From contig JAFGVV010000064.1 in NCBI GenBank assembly GCA_016937795.1, positions 1 to 64,000 of the forward strand: a stretch of 64,000 bases of DNA, written 5' to 3'. The position numbers were made by a program, and so were the translations under genes. Below the pieces are notes generated by a model. That model did not search any database. It was not told the DNA's origin and saw nothing but the letters and a program-made list of their open reading frames with translations. The DNA comes from Paludibacteraceae bacterium (GTDB lineage Bacteria > Bacteroidota > Bacteroidia > Bacteroidales > Paludibacteraceae). Positions 50,066-57,632 of the stretch are shown piece by piece (the stretch's first letter is position 1; each line of letters starts with the position of its first letter).

Positions 50066-50454
50066 AGAATGTGCTGAAATATTTTGGTATTGGGTTATTT
50101 CTCGCGATTATGGCTGTAATAAACTTTAAATCGTGTGTAGGGGAATTGTTTGTTTCAAACGAGGAACTTGCAGATATGGAGTATGAGAAACGCAACGGGG
50201 AACAATCCTATTGGGATGGTATGTATTCCTGCGAACTTGAATGTACTAATTGCCCGGAATCAACAAGCGCATTTGGCGAAGATAATAAATGGGATGGGCG
50301 AACTTTTATTGAATATGATAGAATACAATATATTGCTTTAGAAACGGGTGACACAATATGGTCAAATGATATTGATGATTTTGAACTAAGCAAAGAAAAA
50401 AGCTATACTTTTAATTCTAAAGATGGAATAGAGTTTAATATATTCATATATTGA
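50062..50454 (+). CDS. Orphan membrane-anchored protein with Cys cluster
   Basis: A 130-residue protein of no recognised family. The N-terminus has one hydrophobic segment (FGIGLFLAIMAVINFK) ahead of a mostly acidic, polar body with a three-cysteine cluster (CELECTNC). It overlaps the repressor stop by 4 bp (ATGA). As the last gene of the remnant element it may be a cargo gene (for example a superinfection or defence factor), but there is no sequence evidence of this. Confidence 0.6.
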   Translation: MKNVLKYFGIGLFLAIMAVINFKSCVGELFVSNEELADMEYEKRNGEQSYWDGMYSCELECTNCPESTSAFGEDNKWDGRTFIEYDRIQYIALETGDTIWSNDIDDFELSKEKSYTFNSKDGIEFNIFIY

Positions 50455-50505
50455 TTTTCGTACCAAATTCGAACTTTTATTAAAACAGTACTTATAATCA
50501 GTATA

Positions 50506-50529
50506 GGTTCGAATTTCTGACTTTTCGAA
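50506..50529 (+). other. attR-like decayed copy of the tRNA-Ser 3' end
   Basis: GGTTCGAATTTCTGACTTTT matches the tRNA-Ser 3' end at 48884-48903 in all but three positions. It marks the far edge of the integrated remnant. Confidence 0.65.
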
Positions 50530-50531
50530 TG

Positions 50532-50574
50532 CAAAAAAAATCCTGCTAATCAATAGACTGGCAGGATTTTTTTG
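50532..50574. terminator. Bidirectional terminator at the island edge
   Basis: AAAAAATCCTGC and GCAGGATTTTTT form a perfect stem around a 14-nt loop, with A and T tracts outside. It serves the island gene (+) and the antitoxin gene (-). Confidence 0.8.
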
Positions 50575-50585
50575 TTTCAAAGCGA

Positions 50586-50882
50586 TTATAAAAACGTGAG
50601 ACCTACTTTACGGTTAAGTCCTTTTTCAAAAATGCGGATAAGTGTTGATAATTGAATATTTCCTTTTGCATTTTCAATTTTAGAGATATAGCTTTTTTTT
50701 GTTCCTGCTCTGAGAGCCAATTCTTCCTGGGTCATGTTGGCCTGAAGTCTTGCTTCTTTCAACATCTCACTCACTATAAACATTTGGGCACGTTCTTCGT
50801 AATCGTTACGGCTTTCCGTCCCGATTTTACCATGCTCAAGTTCAATTAGTTCGTCAAAGTTCTTTATATTATTATAGTCCAT
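50586..50882 (-). CDS. higA: HigA-type antitoxin (XRE family)
   Basis: A 98-residue protein with a helix-turn-helix near its C-terminus (MTQEELALRAGTKKSYISKIENAKGNIQLSTLIRIFEKGL). It sits 9 bp downstream of the toxin gene, the reverse of the usual antitoxin-first order and typical of HigBA. It should neutralise the toxin and repress the operon. Confidence 0.85.
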   Translation of the reverse strand: MDYNNIKNFDELIELEHGKIGTESRNDYEERAQMFIVSEMLKEARLQANMTQEELALRAGTKKSYISKIENAKGNIQLSTLIRIFEKGLNRKVGLTFL

Positions 50883-50891
50883 TGTTTTTTA

Positions 50892-51224
50892 TTATTTATT
50901 TTCAAAATATTCTGTTTTTAGTTTCATCGCACGTTCAATCTCGGTTTTAGGTGTTTTCTGTGATTTCTCTTGAAAACCATTGAATAGAACTATCAGCTGT
51001 CCCTGATCGAAGCAACAAAATACCCGAAATATGTTCGATTGATATTCAATACGTATCTCAAATAATCCCTCGTATCCTGTCATAGGTGCCAGAAACTTTT
51101 CAGGCACTCTTTCTACCTGTTTTATAAGCTCTAACACATACTTTATTTTTTCTTTTACTTTAGGATTCAATTCTTTATAAAAGTCAATAAAGTGATTTTG
51201 ATAAAATATAATAGTACGTGCCAT
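50892..51224 (-). CDS. higB: HigB-type toxin (RelE/ParE fold, phage Gp49-like)
   Basis: A 110-residue RelE-superfamily protein: MARTIIFYQNHFIDFYKELNPKVKEKIKYVLELI, then GLFEIRIEYQSNIFRVFCCFDQGQLIVLFNGFQEKSQKTP. The Arg residues and aromatic core of the GIFEIR..NI-RV-F type are those of HigB/Gp49 toxins, which cleave mRNA on the ribosome. It precedes higA. Confidence 0.85.
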   Translation of the reverse strand: MARTIIFYQNHFIDFYKELNPKVKEKIKYVLELIKQVERVPEKFLAPMTGYEGLFEIRIEYQSNIFRVFCCFDQGQLIVLFNGFQEKSQKTPKTEIERAMKLKTEYFENK

Positions 51225-51232
51225 GGTTTAAA

Positions 51233-51250
51233 GTTATCTGCAAAGATAAC
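51233..51250 (-). promoter_or_regulatory. higBA promoter with overlapping palindromic operator
   Basis: GTTATCT-GCAA-AGATAAC is a perfect 7-bp-arm palindrome covering the -7 element TATCTTTG (51241-51248, minus strand), 9 bp upstream of the toxin ATG. It is a good candidate site for HigA autorepression. Confidence 0.6.
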
Positions 51251-51339
51251 AAAATATCTATAATGTGATCTTATAAATAAGGAATAATACATGTTTTAAG
51301 ATATTTTCCTGCAGTTAATTATAAAGCTAAACAAATAAA

Positions 51340-51381
51340 AGACTGTATCAACAACTTTTTAAAAAAGTATTGATACAGTCT
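51340..51381 (-). terminator. Terminator of sucCD
   Basis: AGACTGTATCA and TGATACAGTCT flank a loop of about 20 nt with inner AACTTTTT/AAAAAAGT pairing, just after the sucD stop. Confidence 0.7.
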
Positions 51382-51411
51382 GAATCTTAATTAATAATCT
51401 TTTGAAAAAAA

Positions 51412-52293
51412 TTATTTGCCTATAGCAGCAAGTTTTTGTTTTATGAGTTCAGGAACTTCTACCGGACGGCGGGCGACAGGAACACCAACGGCTTCGAAAG
51501 CTGCAATTTTTTCGGCGGCAGTTCCGCTTCCACTCGAAATAATGGCGCCCGCATGACCCATTCGTTTGCCCGGAGGAGCTGTTTGTCCGGCAATAAAGGC
51601 TACAACAGGTTTGGTTATCTTTTCTTTTATAAATTGTGCTGCACGTTCTTCGGCATCGCCACCAATTTCGCCAATCAGTACAATGGCATCAGTGTCGGGG
51701 TCGTCTTCGAACATTTGCAACAATTCCTGATAATAAAGTCCGGCTACGGGATCGCCACCAATACCAATGCAGGTACTTTGTCCGATACCGTTAGTGGTGA
51801 GCTGATTCACCATTTCGTAGGTGAGCGTGCCACTGCGGCTCATAAGGCCCACATTTCCCTTTTTGAAAATATTTCCTGGTAAAATGCCCACTAATGCTTC
51901 GCCGGGAGTTATTAAACCCGGACAATTTGCCCCGATAAGTTTTACATTTTTCTTTTTCAGATAATTGGTGGCTTTCACCATGTCGAGCGTAGGCACACCT
52001 TCGGAGATACAAATGACGAGTTCCACACCAGCGTCGGCAGCTTCGAGAATTGCATCTCCGGCCATTGCAGCAGGTACAAAGATAATGGAAGTGTTGGCGC
52101 CTGTTTTGGCCACAGCTTCTTCTACTGTATTAAAAACGGGAATATCGTGCACCGTTTGACCGCCTTTACCGGGCGAAACGCCAGCCACAATATTGGTTCC
52201 GTATTCTTTCATTTTTGAAGTATGAAAACTTCCATCGCGGCCGGTAATGCCCTGCACCACTAATTTTGTGTTTTTATTGACTAATATACTCAT
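51412..52293 (-). CDS. sucD: Succinyl-CoA synthetase, alpha subunit
   Basis: A 293-residue subunit that binds CoA and is phosphorylated on His247 ([19 protein letters not shown]). N-terminal [34 protein letters not shown] forms the CoA-binding fold, and [12 protein letters not shown] is conserved. With SucC it makes succinate and ATP/GTP from succinyl-CoA in the citric acid cycle, or runs in reverse in a fermentative succinate/propionate pathway as in many Bacteroidales. It lies 49 bp after sucC. Confidence 0.97.
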   Translation of the reverse strand: MSILVNKNTKLVVQGITGRDGSFHTSKMKEYGTNIVAGVSPGKGGQTVHDIPVFNTVEEAVAKTGANTSIIFVPAAMAGDAILEAADAGVELVICISEGVPTLDMVKATNYLKKKNVKLIGANCPGLITPGEALVGILPGNIFKKGNVGLMSRSGTLTYEMVNQLTTNGIGQSTCIGIGGDPVAGLYYQELLQMFEDDPDTDAIVLIGEIGGDAEERAAQFIKEKITKPVVAFIAGQTAPPGKRMGHAGAIISSGSGTAAEKIAAFEAVGVPVARRPVEVPELIKQKLAAIGK

Positions 52294-52342
52294 GGTAAAT
52301 CATTTTTTTTGAATTGGAGAAATAATCTTGATTTGCTTGTTT

Positions 52343-53488
52343 TTAAGCTTTGTTGCAATCGCGACAAAGGCGGATGGCTTCCTGAGCAGCCTGACTCATG
52401 GTTTGGACCACAGGCAGATTTGCTTTGTGGATAATTTCGAGTCCTTCTTTGGCATTTGTGCCCGAAAGACGCACCACCACCGGAATATCGGTTTTCATCG
52501 TGTCGAGCGCTTCCACCAATCCACGGGCCACATCGTCGCATCGTGTAATTCCTCCGAATATATTGATCATTACTACTTTTACATTTTTGTCGGAAAGCAA
52601 AAGATTCATCGCATCCACTACCTTACGCGGATTCGAACTACCTCCGATATCGAGAAAATTGGCAGGATTTCCGCCAAAATGTTTGATCAGGTCCATTGTG
52701 GCCATTGCCAAACCTGCACCATTTACCATACAGCCGATTGTTCCATCGAGGCGAATGTATGATAAACCCTTTTCTTTGGCTTCAATTTCTTTTAGCTCGT
52801 CGGCTGTGGGTTCGTTCAGTTTTTCAATATCGATTTGTCGGTAAAGTGCATTGTCGTCGAAATTCATTTTACCATCGAGTGCAAGCAGTTTTCCCTCGTC
52901 GGTAATTACCAACGGGTTTATTTCCACTAATGAAGCATCGGTATCGATGAAAATTTGATAGAGTTTTTTGAAAAGAGAAACGGCCTGTTTCACCAGATTG
53001 AAATCGCTGAAAAGCCCGAAAGCAATTTTGCGTGCTAAAAAATCTGTCATTCCCAGGTCGGGATCGATGGAGTATTTGTGAATGGCGTCGGGATTTTCTT
53101 TGGCAACTTCTTCAATTTCGACACCACCTTCGGCGCTTGCCATAAAAAGTACCGATTTGGTATTACGGTCGATGGTCATTCCTACATAAAATTCAGAATT
53201 GAACTTTACGCCTTGTGCTACAAGTACTTTTTCAACTTTGTAACCTTTAATGTCCATGCCGAGAATGGCTTCAGCTGCTGCTTTGAGTTCCTCCTGTGTG
53301 CGGGCGAGTTTTACGCCGCCTGCTTTTCCGCGTCCACCAGCGTGCACCTGTGCTTTTACCACCACTGGTAATCCGAGTTTAGTTCCTGCATCAATCACTT
53401 CTGCAACGCTGTAGCATACAGTTTCGTTGGTTACGGGTATTCCGTAACGCGAGAAAATTTCTTTTGCTTGATATTCGTGAATCTTCAT
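52343..53488 (-). CDS. sucC: Succinyl-CoA synthetase, beta subunit (ADP-forming)
   Basis: A 381-residue ATP-grasp subunit. It starts [19 protein letters not shown] and has [71 protein letters not shown] and [15 protein letters not shown]. Normal length. It is the first gene of the sucCD pair. Confidence 0.97.
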   Translation of the reverse strand: MKIHEYQAKEIFSRYGIPVTNETVCYSVAEVIDAGTKLGLPVVVKAQVHAGGRGKAGGVKLARTQEELKAAAEAILGMDIKGYKVEKVLVAQGVKFNSEFYVGMTIDRNTKSVLFMASAEGGVEIEEVAKENPDAIHKYSIDPDLGMTDFLARKIAFGLFSDFNLVKQAVSLFKKLYQIFIDTDASLVEINPLVITDEGKLLALDGKMNFDDNALYRQIDIEKLNEPTADELKEIEAKEKGLSYIRLDGTIGCMVNGAGLAMATMDLIKHFGGNPANFLDIGGSSNPRKVVDAMNLLLSDKNVKVVMINIFGGITRCDDVARGLVEALDTMKTDIPVVVRLSGTNAKEGLEIIHKANLPVVQTMSQAAQEAIRLCRDCNKA

Positions 53489-53727
53489 GTAATGTTGTTT
53501 AATGTTATTCGAGCCATTGGGGTAGCTCTTATGAGTTTTAACTAAACAATAAACACTTTACACTATAAAGATGTTTTGCAAACTTCTTTGTTTTTTTGAA
53601 ATTATTGAAAAATTGGTTTGATTACGATTTATTTTGACATTATTTAAATGAGGAATATTAAATAGTTATAAACGGCTGCCAAAAATCAGACTTTAAAATC
53701 TGATTCTTTAACGAAAAGGTGATTTCA

Positions 53728-55227
53728 TTAGTTTGCCTTTTCTTTGTTCTTTTTAAATATGTAATTATCAGGATTATCTGATAAGTTGATGCTGCTTTTT
53801 TCGCTCCAGGTTCCGGCCCAGGCGGCAAATTCAGTAGCTGAGCGTTTGTTTACTGTATGCGTTTCGAACAATGGTTTTGCCCATTTCTGTTTGCTGAGCA
53901 TTTTTTCGGTTTCGAATGCATAGGCGCAAAAATCCTCGTATTTAATGGAGCCAAATCCAACTATTGAATACTTTACTTTATGGCTGAAGTCCAGTTTTTC
54001 AAGGCGTTTTTTGAAGCCGCAGGCAGAAGCAGGAGCCTCGCCTTTGCCATAAGTGGAGCAAAAAATAAGTAAATGTTGCAAGGATTCAAAGTGGCGGAAA
54101 TCGTTCATGTCGCACATGAAAACCTTATGCCCCTGAGCTTCGAGCTGTTCGAATACCGAAGCGGCAAATTTTCGTGTGCTTCCGTTTTCGGTGCCGGTGA
54201 GAATTACGATTTCAGCATCCTTAGCCTTGAATTTATTTCTGCGTTTTTTGTGCGTGCGCTTGTAGGTAATAGCAAATCCGGTCCATGCAAATCCAACAAT
54301 ACTCAGTGAAGCAATGGCCAAAATAATGGCCCACAATGAATTACCCGAACCTGTGTGCAGATCGAAACTCAATTGCTTGAACAAAGCATCGTATGGGTAG
54401 CGTGTTTCTTCAATAATAGTGCCATTGAACTGATTGATTTTGAGTTCTCTGTCCTTTAATTTCAAAACATAATATTCTTCAGTATCTTCGAAAAACGGAA
54501 AATCGACTTTATTCAATTCAGCAAAAGTGATTTCGTTGAAAACCGGAAAGTCTTTCAATGGAATTTTTTCAGAATGCTGATTGTTGAAAGTTTCTGAAAC
54601 TGCTTGTTTTTCGGGCAATAACTGAAAACGTTTCATAAAAAGGTAAGTGCCCGTAAATGCCGTGATAAACAGCGGAATAAACATGGTGCGACCCAGCCAT
54701 ACATGCCATTTGACCACTTTACTGCCCGAAGGTTGTTTGGCAAAAAACTTACGCACGCCCTGTTGACGTTTGATAATAAGCAACACGCCCGACACAATGA
54801 TAATAATAAACAGAAATGAAACCACACCGACTATAAAACGGCCTGTTTCGTGCAGAAACAACGAACGGTGCAGCGATAAATTCCATTGTACAAATTTGCT
54901 CTCGATGCGTACCGGAGCAATTGAATCGCCATTGTGAGGGTTGATTATATGTTTTTGCGGATTGAAATCAGCATCGGTGGTTTCTACAATTACATGTCCG
55001 AATTTATTCACCGAAACGGCATTGACGCCCGGATATTTATTATGAATCACCGGAAGTGCTTCGGCAAGCGTAAGCTCGTTGGCAGGAACGCTTTCGAACG
55101 ACGAAATGCTACGCTCATTCACCGCATGAAATGCCAATACAACGCCCGTGAGCGATGCAATCAGTAAAAAGATAAAAGTAACAACGGCCAACGCAAGATG
55201 CGCAAGCCGCCATATTTTTGAAGTCAT
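53728..55227 (-). CDS. xusC: PepSY-TM/flavodoxin fusion (XusC-like reductase)
   Basis: A 499-residue inner-membrane protein. Four TM helices at about 12-35, 135-155, 185-205 and 305-325 frame two PepSY segments, followed by a flavodoxin domain (about 345-490) with FMN loop TGTENGSTRKFA. NAD(P)H- and FAD-binding parts of a full diflavin reductase are absent. PepSY-TM proteins of this kind reduce ferric siderophores, and the Bacteroides XusC protein of the xusABC siderophore locus is a PepSY inner-membrane protein. The divergent receptor and surface lipoprotein genes at 57.6-61.4 kb fit that system. The symbol is inferred from this context. Confidence 0.75.
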   Translation of the reverse strand: MTSKIWRLAHLALAVVTFIFLLIASLTGVVLAFHAVNERSISSFESVPANELTLAEALPVIHNKYPGVNAVSVNKFGHVIVETTDADFNPQKHIINPHNGDSIAPVRIESKFVQWNLSLHRSLFLHETGRFIVGVVSFLFIIIIVSGVLLIIKRQQGVRKFFAKQPSGSKVVKWHVWLGRTMFIPLFITAFTGTYLFMKRFQLLPEKQAVSETFNNQHSEKIPLKDFPVFNEITFAELNKVDFPFFEDTEEYYVLKLKDRELKINQFNGTIIEETRYPYDALFKQLSFDLHTGSGNSLWAIILAIASLSIVGFAWTGFAITYKRTHKKRRNKFKAKDAEIVILTGTENGSTRKFAASVFEQLEAQGHKVFMCDMNDFRHFESLQHLLIFCSTYGKGEAPASACGFKKRLEKLDFSHKVKYSIVGFGSIKYEDFCAYAFETEKMLSKQKWAKPLFETHTVNKRSATEFAAWAGTWSEKSSINLSDNPDNYIFKKNKEKAN

Positions 55228-55240
55228 TGAAATTCAGATT

Positions 55241-55714
55241 TTATTGAACCTTGTTTAATTTAACCATTTTGATATAGCCTTTTCCATCAGCTTTTTCGGT
55301 GAGTTTTTCTGTTGTCAGAGGTATTATCACATCATCGGCAAAATACTTCTGGTCTTCCACAGCCGATTCGAAACGAATTTTGTAACCTTTGTTGAGTAGC
55401 TTGTCGTCAATTGTAAAAGTGGTAATTCTGCGGTCGCCACCTTTGATTGATGCGCCTGTAATGGCATCGAGTTTTTCGGGCTTGACCTGCTGTGCTTTGA
55501 ACCATTCGGTCAGGCTGTCGTACCATTTTTTATCAGGGCCGAGCACTGCCAGTGTCTTTTCGTATTTGTTATTAGCATTTACGAGTGAAACAACCACATA
55601 AGCACTTTCGCCTTTGTAGGCATTCATTTGCAACATGCAACGATATTGAGTTTGAGCTGTGAGCGAAACAGTAGTCAGAAAAATGAATAATACAGTGAGT
55701 TTGAAAATTTTCAT
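55241..55714 (-). CDS. DUF2271 family periplasmic protein
   Basis: A 157-residue secreted protein with signal peptide (LTVLFIFLTTVSLTAQ). Family features include YVVVSLVNANNKYEKTLAVLGPDKKWYDSL and DAITGASIKGGDRRI. DUF2271 proteins are often next to PepSY reductases and iron receptors; their role is unknown. It lies 13 bp upstream of the PepSY gene, in the same operon. Confidence 0.85.
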   Translation of the reverse strand: MKIFKLTVLFIFLTTVSLTAQTQYRCMLQMNAYKGESAYVVVSLVNANNKYEKTLAVLGPDKKWYDSLTEWFKAQQVKPEKLDAITGASIKGGDRRITTFTIDDKLLNKGYKIRFESAVEDQKYFADDVIIPLTTEKLTEKADGKGYIKMVKLNKVQ

Positions 55715-55719
55715 ACGGG

Positions 55720-56478
55720 TTATTTTAAAAATGAGATGTCAACTTTATTGTTTTTAAGATATTCGTTTTGCGCAGCCAGGTCGTAAGCCGTTTCGCCAAA
55801 CTCTGTTTCAATTTCTTTTTTTGCGCCTATCAAAAGCAGGTGTTTCAAAATTTTGTCGTCATGAACTGTCAGTGCTATTTTGTGCAGCACAGTCATTTCT
55901 TCCGAGTTTTTAGCATTCACATCAATGTTTAGTCCGGCGAGTTTTTTGAACAGATTCAAATCGTCTTTTTGCGCAGCCAAATGATACAAAGTGCTTTTGT
56001 CGGTTTGTGGCAATGCTAAGTTTAACCCCTTAGTTTGTAAAATGTTCATTTTTTCGCTGAATTCATCTTTGGCAGGAGCTGCACCTGCAGGTCCGAAACC
56101 GCCACGCACAGGGCGATACGACTGAATGAGATAAAGCCCGAGGTGATTGCCACGTACATCTTTTGCCTGAATGTCGGCATTTTTGCTAAGCAGCAATTCT
56201 ACGGTTTCGCTGATGCCCGAAGTCACAGCTGAGGTAAGCGCCGATTCGCCTTTTTGATTAGCGGCGTTAATGTTTGTGGTTTTGCCGAGTACCAGATGAA
56301 TAAAATCCATATCGCGACCACCTGCAGCTACCATAAGTACATTGCTGCCCTCTTTATTCGTGCTATTTACATTTAAGCCTTTCGAAAAAAGATATTCGGC
56401 CACATCGGTTTGATTTTGTTTGCGGGCAATCAGGTGCAGCAAACTATTTCCGTCCGAATCAGTGGTTTTTGCGTTCAA
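55720..56478 (-). pseudogene. Ankyrin-repeat protein, C-terminal part cut off by an in-frame stop
   Basis: A 252-codon open frame of ankyrin repeats (NAKTTDSDGNSLLHLIARKQ, VNAKNSEEMTVLHKIALTVH). It is in the same reading frame as the upstream ankyrin gene (56497-57225) and separated from it only by TAA at 56497-56499: EVYK-stop-LIEELKLNAK reads straight across. It has no signal peptide or clear start of its own, so it should be non-functional unless the stop is read through. Confidence 0.75.
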
Positions 56479-56496
56479 CTTTAGCTCCTCAATCAG

Positions 56497-57225
56497 TTAT
56501 TTGTACACTTCCAGAGTATTTGCAGCGCGTCGTGTACCCTGAGCAGCCATAACCAAAGCCTGACCGGTAGGTTTTACTCCTTTTTTGAGCAGGGCTTTCA
56601 GCGTGGCAATATTGCCGGTGCGGGCAGCATAATCGAAAACTGTGGCGCCATTTTGGTCGGTATCTTTGAGCGAAAGTCCTTTTTTGGCAAGATAATCAGT
56701 TGCTGAAAATTCGGTATCGTAAGGCGCCACAAGCATCATAAATGTAGCTCCGTTTTTATTGCGTTGAGTCAGATCGACGCCTTTTTTTGCATAAACCTCA
56801 AATACTTCCGGCTGAAACATGCCGGCATTTACGCCAAAAACCAATGGCGTGTCGAAATGCGAATCCTGAGCATTTATATCAGCTCCGAGTTGAATAAGAT
56901 GTGCCACAATTTCAGCATTTCCACGTGCTGTAGCCCAATGGAGGTAGGTGCGACTGTGATTGGTTTTTTTTTCAGGATTGTTACCTTCGAATGTCAGCAG
57001 GTATTTTATAATATCGTTGGATGCATTGTTGTTTATGGCCAGCGACACTGCATCGAAATCCATTGCGTTCATTTCCGATGGATGACTTCCATTGTTTATT
57101 TCGGCTTTTACAGCGTCAAGTGTTGGATTGCTTTTCCAAAAATTCTGATCGTGCAGTTTGTTTTTGTTTTGAGCCTGCACAAATATGCTGAGTGTGAAAA
57201 ATGATAAAAGAATAATTTTTCTCAT
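56497..57225 (-). CDS. Secreted ankyrin-repeat protein, N-terminal part (truncated by nonsense codon)
   Basis: A 242-residue product with a signal peptide (MRKIILLSFFTLSIFVQAQ; ATG 57225). It contains about five ankyrin repeats (HSRTYLHWATARGNAEIVAHLIQLGADINAQD, DQNGATVFDYAARTGNIATLKALLKKG). The full gene, without the TAA at 56497, would encode about 500 residues like relatives next to siderophore loci. Probably periplasmic. It heads the operon that continues with DUF2271 and PepSY genes, and lies divergently from the receptor genes. Confidence 0.75.
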   Translation of the reverse strand: MRKIILLSFFTLSIFVQAQNKNKLHDQNFWKSNPTLDAVKAEINNGSHPSEMNAMDFDAVSLAINNNASNDIIKYLLTFEGNNPEKKTNHSRTYLHWATARGNAEIVAHLIQLGADINAQDSHFDTPLVFGVNAGMFQPEVFEVYAKKGVDLTQRNKNGATFMMLVAPYDTEFSATDYLAKKGLSLKDTDQNGATVFDYAARTGNIATLKALLKKGVKPTGQALVMAAQGTRRAANTLEVYK

Positions 57226-57632
57226 TTGTAAATGATTGGTTTGTTTCAATTTTTTATTTGATAAAATTTCATACTGAATTTTGATACAAAAGTCTGCATT
57301 TTCGCAAAAACTCACAATCACTATTATTAGCTATTCGCATCAACCATATACCCATTTATAGTTAGCGATTGAGAATAGCGACCGCACTAAACGAAGAGTA
57401 CTGAAAACATGACAAATTTCATTTTTAGTTATTCAAAATTGCTGTATAATTATAGCTTTTTTCTATCGGTTAAATGGTATTACCTATAATTAGTGACTAA
57501 AGGGTGGCATATTCAGTGGCTTTATCACGATTTATAGTGATTGCGGACGCTTTGCAATTGCAGTTACTTTGCAATCGGAAAACGATACTTTTTACTGCTA
57601 TTGTTTACAACGGAATTTACAGATTGCAAAAA
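57226..57632. other. Divergent intergenic region of the iron locus
   Basis: Separates the ankyrin/DUF2271/PepSY operon from the receptor/lipoprotein operon. No clear Fur box or perfect TAnnTTTG is visible; TTTGCAATTGCAGTTACTTTG (57551-57571) is a possible imperfect promoter for the receptor. No gene. Confidence 0.35.

Larger units (their letters stand above)
48884..50529 (+). mobile_element. Degenerate integrated element at tRNA-Ser
   Basis: Bounded on the left by the tRNA-Ser 3' end and on the right by a decayed copy of it (50506-50529). It carries a truncated integrase, a phage-type repressor-like gene and one orphan gene. No structural, replication or conjugation genes remain, so it is a remnant that cannot move by itself. 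Confidence 0.65.
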
